A stretch of DNA of 64,000 nt from contig CALZMQ010000015.1 in NCBI GenBank assembly GCA_945788625.1, positions 117,066 through 181,065 on the forward strand, in the 5' to 3' direction. The notes under the pieces were generated by a model. That model was not told where the DNA came from and searched no databases. It saw only the letters and a program-made list of their open reading frames with translations. Below, piece after piece: positions 28,977-36,244 of this stretch. Origin of the DNA: an uncultured Woeseiaceae bacterium. GTDB taxonomy: Bacteria > Pseudomonadota > Gammaproteobacteria > Steroidobacterales > Woeseiaceae. The translations under genes and the position numbers were made by a program. Numbering within the stretch: position 1 is the stretch's first letter; the number at the start of each line of letters is the position of its first letter.

Positions 28977-29831
28977 ATGACTATAGAGACCCTCAGCGAA
29001 ACGGGCTGTTTCGGTGGCCGCATCGGCTTCTACCGGCACGCCTCGATTAGCAACAGCTGCGATATGCAGTTTTCGGTTTTCGTGCCGCCGCAGGCTGCCG
29101 ACGGCAAAGTGCCGGTGCTGACGTTCCTCTCGGGACTGACCTGCACGGAAGAAAACTTCATGGTCAAGAGCGGCGCGCAGCGTATCGCTGCCGAGCTAGG
29201 ACTGATGCTGGTATCGCCCGACACGAGTCCGCGTGGCAAGGGTGTGCCGGACGATCCGGACGATGACTATGACTTCGGCCTGGCGGCAGGCTTTTACCTG
29301 AACGCCACCCAGGAGCCCTGGTCGCAGCACTACCGGATGTACGATTACATCACGAAAGAATTGCCGGATATCGTCTTCTCCAATTTCCCTGGCGATGCGG
29401 ACCGGCAGGGCCTCACCGGCCATTCCATGGGCGGGCACGGTGCTTTGACGATCGGGCTCAGGAATGCACATCGATACAGGTCGCTGTCGGCATTTGCACC
29501 GATATGCACGACGCTCGGCAGCCCGTGGGGCCGCAAGGCGCTCGGTTATTACCTCGGCAGCGATACCACGGCCTGGCACGACTATGACGCCTGCGAGGTG
29601 GCTCGCAATGCCGGCGACGTTTCGGCATTCGACAAAATTCTCGTCGACCAGGGCGCCGACGATCCTTTCCTCGCGGAACAACTGAAGCCCGAATTGCTGC
29701 AAGCGGCGTGTGCGGAAAGCGGCCTGCCGCTCGAGTTGCGCATTCACGATGGCTATGACCATGGCTACTACTTCATTTCGACCTTCATCGAGGAACACCT
29801 GAAGCATCACGCCGAACGTCTCGGCCGATGA
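28977..29831 (+). CDS. fghA: S-formylglutathione hydrolase
   Basis: 284 residues, esterase D family. It hydrolyses S-formylglutathione to formate and glutathione in formaldehyde detoxification. The nucleophile is Ser150 in LTGHSMGGHGALTIGL; VLTFLSGLTCTEENFMVKSG, DTSPRGKGVPDDPDDDYDFG and the histidine in HDGYDHGYYFISTFIEEH complete the family picture. The usual partner, glutathione-dependent formaldehyde dehydrogenase, is not in the window. It lies between fabB and a TauE/SafE permease on the same strand. Confidence 0.96.
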   Translation: MTIETLSETGCFGGRIGFYRHASISNSCDMQFSVFVPPQAADGKVPVLTFLSGLTCTEENFMVKSGAQRIAAELGLMLVSPDTSPRGKGVPDDPDDDYDFGLAAGFYLNATQEPWSQHYRMYDYITKELPDIVFSNFPGDADRQGLTGHSMGGHGALTIGLRNAHRYRSLSAFAPICTTLGSPWGRKALGYYLGSDTTAWHDYDACEVARNAGDVSAFDKILVDQGADDPFLAEQLKPELLQAACAESGLPLELRIHDGYDHGYYFISTFIEEHLKHHAERLGR

Positions 29832-29848
29832 TGGAATAAAGCGCCCGC

Positions 29849-30661
29849 ATGGAACAGTGGTTCATTCTCGGCATCGCCATGCTGGCGACCGGTGCCGTGG
29901 CGGGCGTGCTCGCCGGACTATTCGGGATCGGCGGCGGCATCGTCATCGTGCCGGTGCTGGAAGCGGCACTGGGCGTTCTTGGCGTCGATCCGGCCATACG
30001 CATGCACGTCGCCGTGGGCACATCCCTGGCAACGATCATTCCGACCTCGATGTCGTCGGCCCTTGCCCATCATCGGCGCGACTCGGTCGATGTCGCGATC
30101 GTCAAACGATGGGCCATCCTGGTGTTGCTCGGCGCTTTACTCGGTGCGTGGATTGCCGCGCAGGTGCACAGCCGGGTTCTCGCAATGGTGTTCGCGACAC
30201 TGGCGCTGCTAGTGGCTCTGAAAATGGTGCTGATGCCGGAAAGCCGCAATCTCACCGACAGTGTGCCGCGAGGACCTGCTGTAGCGGTCATTCCGGCTGC
30301 CATCGGGTGCTTTTCCAGCATGATGGGCATCGGTGGCGGCACATTTTCCGTGATGACGCTGACACTCTTTAACCAGCCGATACACAGGGCTGTCGGTACG
30401 GCGGCATTGTTCGGTCTCGTAATCAGCTTGCCCGGGACCGTCGGCTTCGCCGTCGGAGGGTGGAACGATGCCCGTGTACCGCCGGGCAGCCTCGGCTACG
30501 TCAGCCTGGTCGGTTTCGCACTGATCGCCCCGGCCACGGCGTTGGCGGCGCCTCTCGGCGCCAGGATTGCGCATGCATTCTCGGCGAAGCGCCTGAGTAT
30601 GTTGTTCGGTGCATTCCTCGTTATCGCATCCATTCGATTGTTCTACAGGGCGTTTACATGA
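29849..30661 (+). CDS. TauE/SafE-family permease
   Basis: 270 residues with about eight membrane segments and the two-fold family repeat: GVLAGLFGIGGGIVIVPVL in the first half and GCFSSMMGIGGGTFSVMTL in the second. Such carriers export small anions such as sulfite, sulfoacetate or other organosulfur compounds. The substrate is not readable here. It follows fghA by 17 bases and overlaps the metallo-beta-lactamase start by 4 bases (ATGA), so the two are co-transcribed. Confidence 0.88.
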   Translation: MEQWFILGIAMLATGAVAGVLAGLFGIGGGIVIVPVLEAALGVLGVDPAIRMHVAVGTSLATIIPTSMSSALAHHRRDSVDVAIVKRWAILVLLGALLGAWIAAQVHSRVLAMVFATLALLVALKMVLMPESRNLTDSVPRGPAVAVIPAAIGCFSSMMGIGGGTFSVMTLTLFNQPIHRAVGTAALFGLVISLPGTVGFAVGGWNDARVPPGSLGYVSLVGFALIAPATALAAPLGARIAHAFSAKRLSMLFGAFLVIASIRLFYRAFT

Positions 30662-31542
30662 TCTCGATTCGCAGCTTTGTTCCTGTTGTTCTTGTATTGC
30701 TAGCGGCGTGCGGTCCGAGGACGCTGGAGCCCGACGAACCGTACGAGTGCGAGCGATGCAACGACTGGAACGAAGCCCACGAGCCGTTCCGCATTCATGG
30801 CAACACCTGGTACGTGGGTACCGACGGATTGTCGTCGATTCTGGTCGAAACCGACGACGGCCTGGTCCTGATCGATGGCGGCCTGCCGCAATCGGCGGCA
30901 TTGATCGATGCCAATATCCGGGCGCTTGGTTTCGACCCGCTGGCGATCAAGGCCATCCTGGTGTCGCACGTGCATTACGACCACGTTGGCGGCGTCGCCG
31001 CTTTGCAGCGGCTGACGGGCGCTCCGGTTTACACAAGCCCGGCAGGCAGTGGGCCGCTTGCAAGCGGTGCGCTGGCGCCGGACGACCCGCAATACATCGC
31101 GGATTCCGACGAAGGAAATTTTCCGCCAGTTCGCCAGGTAACCGCGATCGGCGACCGTGAAATCGTGAGTGTAGGCGCGATCGACTTCAAGGCCGTCCAC
31201 ACGCCGGGTCACACGCCGGGCGGCGTTACGTGGACGTGGCAATCCTGCGCATTGAATACCTGTTACGACGTGGTCTACGCCGACAGCATGAGTTCCGTGT
31301 CGGCAACCGGCTTCAAATTCGGCACGAGCGGCGCGGCCGGCGCGCTGAGAACCAGCGCAGCGGCCATCGCGGAACTCGACTGCGACATCTTCCTGTCGCC
31401 GCACCCGTTCTTCTTCGGCATGCACGACAAGCTGGAGCGGCGTGACGAGGGGAATCCCTTCGTCGGCCAATTCGGCTGCATGTTCTACGCGGAATCGTCG
31501 CTAGACTGGCTCGAGCGGCGCCTGGATTCGGAGGGGGACTGA
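30658..31542 (+). CDS. Subclass B3 metallo-beta-lactamase, predicted lipoprotein
   Basis: 294 residues. A lipoprotein signal (VVLVLLAACGP; Cys at about 19) is followed by a complete B3-type enzyme: EPFRIHGNTWYVGTDGLSS, LVLIDGGLPQSAALIDANIR, the zinc motif H104-x-H106-x-D108-H109 (SHVHYDHVGG), H185 in HTPGHTPGGVTWTW, DVVYADSMSSVSATGF and the final ligand H249 in LSPHPFFFG. All six B3 zinc residues are present, so beta-lactam hydrolysis is likely by homology, although spectrum and expression are unknown. It is coupled to the upstream permease by an ATGA overlap. Confidence 0.93.
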   Translation: MISIRSFVPVVLVLLAACGPRTLEPDEPYECERCNDWNEAHEPFRIHGNTWYVGTDGLSSILVETDDGLVLIDGGLPQSAALIDANIRALGFDPLAIKAILVSHVHYDHVGGVAALQRLTGAPVYTSPAGSGPLASGALAPDDPQYIADSDEGNFPPVRQVTAIGDREIVSVGAIDFKAVHTPGHTPGGVTWTWQSCALNTCYDVVYADSMSSVSATGFKFGTSGAAGALRTSAAAIAELDCDIFLSPHPFFFGMHDKLERRDEGNPFVGQFGCMFYAESSLDWLERRLDSEGD

Positions 31543-31570
31543 CCACGCGGGGAGACTTTCCAGGTTGGTT

Positions 31571-31596
31571 AACAATCCCCCCGCGGGGGGATTGTT
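31571..31596. repeat. 26-bp perfect palindrome downstream of the B3 lactamase
   Basis: Two 12-base arms (31571-31582 and 31585-31596) flank GC, giving an uninterrupted palindrome with six C and six G in the core. It lies 28 bases after the lactamase stop and 57 bases before the convergent HAD gene stop. It may act as a factor-assisted bidirectional terminator, since no T-run follows. Confidence 0.6.
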
Positions 31597-31653
31597 GGGC
31601 AGAACGGAAAGCCCTCGAGTTACGCGGACACTGCGTCGTCTTGTCCTGCCAGG

Positions 31654-32166
31654 TCAACTGCCAGACAAGAGCTTCAACAGCTCTGCGCAATCCTGATCGG
31701 TCAGGCCCACACTGGCGTCCGTGAGTACCAGGCGATCAGCGAGGTGCTGCATGTCCGGCTCATCGTCTACAATTGCATACCGTGAGACTCGAGGATGCTC
31801 ATCAAGCCAATATTGAATCTCGAGGGCACGCGGCGTGTAATTTCCCTGCCACGCAAGACCGAATCGTTCACGCCTGACGTCCTCTGAAAGTACCGGAGTG
31901 GCATCGTAGAGCCGGAACGTTGCGCCCCGTTTATGCAGAGCTGCCTCGGTCTTCGCCAGCCCGGGTTTTTCAGGTTCCCTGCGCCAATCGGAACTGAGCA
32001 CGACCCTTGCCCCGGTTGTCACGATGACCCGGTTCAATCGGTCGACCGTTGCCGGATCGATGTGCCACGAATCACTGTCTTTGAGATGTACTGGTCGGTC
32101 GCCTCTGCGGGCGTAGTAGGTGTCGGAATTGAGAACGCCGTCAATGTCGAGAAAGACGACGTTCAT
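31654..32166 (-). CDS. Stand-alone HAD domain of the Swiss-Army-Knife RNA repair type
   Basis: 170 residues. HAD motif I is MNVVFLDIDGVLNSDTYY with both catalytic aspartates. Motif II is RVVLSSDWRRE. The RYAIVDDEPDM block with LVLTDASVGLT is the motif IV region. The short form without a cap and the DGVLN and SSDWR signatures fit the HAD domain known from multidomain RNA-repair proteins (PF18143), expected to act on 5' or 3' phosphates. Here it stands alone. It opens an accessory stretch, convergent with the B3 lactamase; the upstream neighbour is an unknown protein on the same strand. Confidence 0.78.
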   Translation of the reverse strand: MNVVFLDIDGVLNSDTYYARRGDRPVHLKDSDSWHIDPATVDRLNRVIVTTGARVVLSSDWRREPEKPGLAKTEAALHKRGATFRLYDATPVLSEDVRRERFGLAWQGNYTPRALEIQYWLDEHPRVSRYAIVDDEPDMQHLADRLVLTDASVGLTDQDCAELLKLLSGS

Positions 32167-32229
32167 TGAAGTATCGGGGGATTAACCACGTGGCTATCGA
32201 CTGACCAATCACGCCCGCGCCTGCAACGC

Positions 32230-32340
32230 TTACTGGCAATCATGTATTCGATCGGTGGGCAGGTTTTCAGGGCGCTCGCTGCCGATGACCCGGCCGTTGA
32301 ACACGCTGAAGTGGTACCAGTTGGAGAATGGAGAAGCCAC
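32230..32340 (-). CDS. Possible 36-residue small protein or gene remnant
   Basis: A short frame from GTG 32340 to the stop at 32230-32232, starting 11 bases after the unknown protein's stop. The peptide (containing SNWYHFSVFNGRVIGSERPE then NLPTDRI) looks like real protein, with aromatic residues and about 70% G or C in third codon positions, unlike its AT-richer neighbour. No good ribosome site is seen. It may be a small protein, or the tail of a longer gene lost by rearrangement. No homologue is recognised. Confidence 0.3.
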   Translation of the reverse strand: MASPFSNWYHFSVFNGRVIGSERPENLPTDRIHDCQ

Positions 32341-32351
32341 TATGCGAGAAC

Positions 32352-33209
32352 TCAGTTTGAGAATTCTCCGACGCCGTACAGCTCGACCCTGTCCATGTTG
32401 TATCGGTTGGTCGAAATTTCGACTGTGCCTTGCGACCTGATCTTCCTCTTCCGGCTCGCCGATTCGGCCTGATTGTCGATTGAAATGGAAAACGCATCAT
32501 TCCATATCTGCGTCTGTTCAGCGATTTCATGCTCATTGAAACGAGACAACTTCACCTTGAGGTCGTCGATTTGCTTCGCGATCTGCGATCTGTGCTTTCT
32601 TGAAAACTTCCTTCGATTTCGAGCCTGGAATACACAGAAGAAACCGGACGGTTCCTGGTCGTCCCAGCGAAATTCCGTGTTCTGCCCGACGATGAGCCAC
32701 CCCTCATCACCCGTTGCTACCGGCTTCTTCGGATCGAATTTGAACGATTCGAAGGAGGTGTGGAGATCATCAATAAGCTGGGAGAAGAAATACTCACGCA
32801 GTTCGCCGTATCTGAACTGCTTCAGTTGAGCGGATTGTCCGAGGGCTTGTTCAGCCGCATTGCGCGACAGTTTCGAAACCAGAAATTTGGGGATAACGTA
32901 AGTGTGTCCGTCAGCAATATACTCATTGGACTCGATAGCCTGTGCAATCCCGCCCGGGCAAGCTCTGAATTGCCGCGCTTCCTCGTTGATGGCGGCGGCA
33001 AGCAATTCACTATCCCCAGCGTCACGCAACTCCCGCAAAAGGTCCTTCTTGACGGCTCGCTCCTTGCCAAACAGTGAGAATCCCTTTTCCTTGGCGAGCT
33101 TCTCAATGAGCCCGGTGGCCTGGGACTCGGCCCACTCTTCGAAGCCGTTCGATTGCGCCAATTGACCCGCATACTCGAGTGTTTTTCCTGCGACCTTGAT
33201 CCATCCCAT
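32352..33209 (-). CDS. Unknown protein, lower-GC gene
   Basis: 285 residues from the ATG at 33209, preceded by AGGGGGC. I recognise no family. It is soluble and charged. The N-terminus is helical (GKTLEYAGQLAQSNGFEEWA); the middle is mixed, with HTYVIPKFLVSKLSR and FYGELREYFFSQL-like helical stretches; a probable beta region around GWLIVGQNTEFRWDD precedes a very basic patch (ARNRRKFSRKHRSQIAKQID) that could bind nucleic acid. Hand counts of a few lines give about 45-50% GC against about 60% around it, suggesting transfer. It lies upstream of the HAD gene on the same strand, separated by 185 bases. Confidence 0.65.
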   Translation of the reverse strand: MGWIKVAGKTLEYAGQLAQSNGFEEWAESQATGLIEKLAKEKGFSLFGKERAVKKDLLRELRDAGDSELLAAAINEEARQFRACPGGIAQAIESNEYIADGHTYVIPKFLVSKLSRNAAEQALGQSAQLKQFRYGELREYFFSQLIDDLHTSFESFKFDPKKPVATGDEGWLIVGQNTEFRWDDQEPSGFFCVFQARNRRKFSRKHRSQIAKQIDDLKVKLSRFNEHEIAEQTQIWNDAFSISIDNQAESASRKRKIRSQGTVEISTNRYNMDRVELYGVGEFSN

Positions 33210-33408
33210 TTGCAAGCCCCCTGTCTGCGCCCATACGGCTTCGTCGAATCTGAAGTTCCTCGCACGTTATCGGAAGAGCCCGAGATCTGATCGTACCCTC
33301 AATTGGAACCGTCTGACCATAAGTTCCGGGACTGTCGCGTTCATCGCCGCATGGAGGCGGAACGGAATCATGGCAGTGACGCCCTTCCACGGAAGATTGT
33401 CGACGCAA

Positions 33409-34476
33409 TCAGACGACGATATCGAGCGGTTTGCGCAGCTTGAGCAACAACCAGACCATTGGTATGGAGAACAGGGGAGACAACAGGATGGATATGACGA
33501 GCCCTCCGAATCCGGTGCCCACCAGGGTCCAGAAGCCAAACCCGTACAATGTCTGATAGCCGACGAAAAACGCTTTGATCGCGAGGAAAGAAAGAGCCAT
33601 CGTACCCAGCCAGACGACAGCAAAGCCCAGGCAGCCAATGGCGCCGGGACCGTCGGAATCCGGATCGCCGACCCGCAACGTAGTGAACAGCAAAATTTGA
33701 CTGACGATCCCGACGATCATACCCAAAGTCATGAAATAGGAACCGAACACGATCGTGTAGCCAAGACTCACGGCGAAAGTGACGTCCGTTCCGATCAGCG
33801 CTGCAATGGGCTGCACGCAGGCGATCGCAACGAAACAAAAGAGTGCGGTCAGCCCGATCGTAAACGCCCTGGAGTGGATCACCGAAGGGCGTACTCCAGC
33901 GAACAAGACGTACAGGAAACCTGTCAACAGCACCATGTATTGCGGCGTATCCTGGTTCAGGGGATTCTCCTCCGGCAGCTTGACCTTCGGGACCATGTTG
34001 ACGTCCAGCACGACCGTACCGGACTCGACCCATCCACGATCGAGTGCGACCTGGCAGTCCCCGATCGAAACACCGACATCGACAATCCTCGGACCCTTTT
34101 CGTGGACCTCTTCGAGTGGTTGCTCCGCACCTGCCTGGTCGATCGCATCCCTGAGCCACCAGAGCATCAATGCCCGGGCAACCCAGCTCAGTAGCGTCAA
34201 TAACAACGCGCACCAGAACAGGGTCATGAATGCAACGACTATCGGTCTCTGCGTGCCCTTCCACCGAGTTGCGAATTCCTCGGGCTCCAGGACCATCTGC
34301 AGTGCCTTTTCGGCATGATTGGGAAATGCCAGCACGATCTCGCCGATGGTCGTTTCCTCCGCAAGGTCGCCGGACGTATCCGCATTGCCCTGGCCGAAGA
34401 CGGGCGGCATCGTTACCAGGACACAGCACAGAATTATCATTCCCAGGCGAGGGGCGATTACCTTGTTCGAGGGCAT
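33409..34476 (-). CDS. Unknown multi-pass membrane protein with signal peptide
   Basis: About 355 residues from ATG 34476 (an in-frame GTG directly before it has better spacing to GGGAGG). The first 30 residues look like a signal peptide (MIILCCVLVTMPPVFG). One membrane segment follows at about 80-110 (FMTLFWCALLLTLLSWVARA), then a soluble stretch (VHEKGPRIVDVGVSIGDCQV) and about six further hydrophobic segments at the C-terminal half, ending in a short LLLKLRKPLDIVV tail. No family is recognised. The lead gene upstream on the same strand is a broken lipoprotein, so the two may once have formed a unit. Confidence 0.65.
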   Translation of the reverse strand: MPSNKVIAPRLGMIILCCVLVTMPPVFGQGNADTSGDLAEETTIGEIVLAFPNHAEKALQMVLEPEEFATRWKGTQRPIVVAFMTLFWCALLLTLLSWVARALMLWWLRDAIDQAGAEQPLEEVHEKGPRIVDVGVSIGDCQVALDRGWVESGTVVLDVNMVPKVKLPEENPLNQDTPQYMVLLTGFLYVLFAGVRPSVIHSRAFTIGLTALFCFVAIACVQPIAALIGTDVTFAVSLGYTIVFGSYFMTLGMIVGIVSQILLFTTLRVGDPDSDGPGAIGCLGFAVVWLGTMALSFLAIKAFFVGYQTLYGFGFWTLVGTGFGGLVISILLSPLFSIPMVWLLLKLRKPLDIVV

Positions 34477-34638
34477 CACGATATCTGACCTCCCGGCGCG
34501 CACGTTAGCGAAACGGAATAACGCCAACTTGGTTACGGTCGCCGTTTGTTACCTACCAGCGTAGCAGGCAAACCGCAGTCTCGCCGTCGCAAACGGTAGT
34601 ACAGCACTATGTCGGGTCACGAGAAGCGGTTACGGCGC

Positions 34639-35262
34639 TCAGAACAAGGAGCCGAAGAGCCATGTGTCGAGCCAAATATCGATAGCATTGACCCGGAAAC
34701 GAATCTCGAAACTGTCTCCGTCCTCTCCCGGCCCGTCACTGACAATGATCGTCAATGCCTGCGGCGCGACGTCGGACGTGTTCGACAGTTCAAAACAGTC
34801 GGTCACGGGCACCTGGACCAACAGTCCTTTCAGCGGTTCATCGAGACGATCCTGCATCGGCATGTTGTGCCGCCAGCGCCCGTACGCCTGTTGCCGCGCA
34901 CTGTCACGATGATCGAAGCGGCTTACCTGGAACGGACAGTTCGATTCGTGAGAGACGCGCAGTTCACGATAGATTCCGTCGTAATAACTGTCCCAGGCCG
35001 ACGCCTGTTGTTCGGGAGGCCACGTTTGAAATTATTCCCATTCCAATTGCGGATTCGGGCGATCGTCGATTTGTGCAATGACGGTGATACCCGGCGCTTC
35101 GTCGTCGTTGGTGGCCAAAAGAAACAGGGTGTATTCCTCGTTGTGGATGGTGTACCGGGGGGCGTCCCCGGGAATATCGACCAGTTCAACGCCGTACAGG
35201 GTCCGGATCTCGCAGCCACCCAGGCAGCAAGCCAGCAATGAAATAGCGATGAATCGCCTGAT
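34639..35262 (-). pseudogene. Lipoprotein gene interrupted by an in-frame TAA stop
   Basis: One continuous minus-strand frame of about 207 codons is broken only by TAA at 35034-35032. The front part holds a lipoprotein signal (FIAISLLACCLGGC) and VELVDIPGDAPRYTIHNEEY. After the stop the same frame stays open for 130 codons (WPPEQQASAWDSYYDGIYRE, PVTDCFELSN, IWLDTWLFGSLF). The codon at the expected start after AGGAG is ATC (35262-35260), not ATG; in-frame ATGs exist only farther upstream (35325, 35334) and would give an odd pre-signal. No start codon of the usual kind opens the downstream half until 34863. Nonsense mutation plus possible start loss is the best reading. Function unknown. Confidence 0.7.
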
Positions 35263-35343
35263 CCCGTTTCTCCTGTCGAATTCCCGATCGACCCACAGGC
35301 ATTCTATCAATTGAATGGCCGGCATCGAGCGCATGAGCGTCGA

Positions 35344-36078
35344 TCAGGGAGCGTGCGACGACATCGATCCGCCGTGCCCGCGGTGTTGCGAATGATCCTG
35401 CGTGCCCGAGAGACTTGCTATCGGCATGGCGACTGTCGCGAGTCCGAGCAGGACAATCAACAAGCCCGCGCCGAGTCGTTTGCTACTCATGAACTGTGAC
35501 AGTTTCGACGCGCTGACGCCGGTCGCGATCATCGCCGGCATGGTTCCCAGTCCGAACGAGATCATGACGAGTCCGCCGTCGACAGGATTGGTCGTCGTCG
35601 CCGCGAGCAACAGGACGCTGTAAACCAGGCCGCAGGGTAGCCAGCCCCAGAGCAGACCGAGGCCGAGCGCCCTTGGCATACTGTTAACCGGCAAGAGTCC
35701 TTTCGCCGCCGGCGCGATGCGATTCCAGATGTGAGCGCCGGCTTTCTCGACGGGAGCGAGGAATCGCCAATTGAACGCGACCTGCAGCCCGACCAACACG
35801 ATCAACAGCCCGCTTGCGAGCCGAACGGGCGCCGCGATGTCGGGAATAGAGTCTACGATAGTCTTGCCCAGGGCCGCGACGACGATGCCGAGGAACGCGT
35901 AGCTCAGTACGCGGCCTGCGTTGTAGGCGACGGCTCTCGGGACCTGGCTTCGAATCGAGACGACATTCGCGTTGACGGCGAACAGGCCGGAAATACCGGC
36001 GCACATTCCGAAGCAATGCGCGCTGCCGAGCATCCCGGTCACGAACGCGGCCGCCACTAACGGCAGAGACTCCGTCAC
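35344..36078 (-). CDS. Sulfite exporter TauE/SafE-like protein of the cbb3 locus
   Basis: About 244 residues from the GTG at 36078, which overlaps the ccoS stop (GTGA). Six membrane segments with the metal-site-like motifs GSAHCFGMCAGISG and LWGWLPCGLVYSVLLLA, the DsbD/UreH-like arrangement found in the SafE-like proteins that end cco operons. The C-terminus is histidine-rich (DHSQHRGHGG). It is thought to assist copper supply to the oxidase; this is inferred from family context. It is the last gene of the ccoNOQP...GHIS unit. Confidence 0.88.
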   Translation of the reverse strand: MTESLPLVAAAFVTGMLGSAHCFGMCAGISGLFAVNANVVSIRSQVPRAVAYNAGRVLSYAFLGIVVAALGKTIVDSIPDIAAPVRLASGLLIVLVGLQVAFNWRFLAPVEKAGAHIWNRIAPAAKGLLPVNSMPRALGLGLLWGWLPCGLVYSVLLLAATTTNPVDGGLVMISFGLGTMPAMIATGVSASKLSQFMSSKRLGAGLLIVLLGLATVAMPIASLSGTQDHSQHRGHGGSMSSHAP

Positions 36079-36242
36079 TCCGGTTCTTCCCCGTCGGGTT
36101 TCGTATCGTCGTCCATGACGACGCGGACGGCCGGCGTATCGAGATCGTCGAACTGGCCGCTGCCGACCGCCCAGAAAAATGCCCACACGGCCCCTCCGAG
36201 GAGGAGCAGGGCGAGCGGGATCAGGACATAGAGTATGGACAT
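36075..36242 (-). CDS. ccoS: Cytochrome cbb3 assembly protein CcoS
   Basis: 55 residues. One membrane helix (ILYVLIPLALLLLGGAVWAF), then FWAVGSGQFDDLDTPAVRVV, the diagnostic CcoS tail with the QFDDLD motif, and an acidic end. It is needed for cofactor insertion into the oxidase. It starts 2 bases after the ccoI stop and overlaps the SafE-like gene. The longer frame to 36635 is a shadow of ccoI. Confidence 0.93.
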   Translation of the reverse strand: MSILYVLIPLALLLLGGAVWAFFWAVGSGQFDDLDTPAVRVVMDDDTKPDGEEPE

Positions 36243-36244
36243 GC

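Noticed and set aside
33368..34429. 353-residue minus frame overlapping the unknown membrane protein
   Set aside because: Arg/Gly/Asp-rich with no membrane pattern; the other frame has a signal peptide, a ribosome site and membrane helices.
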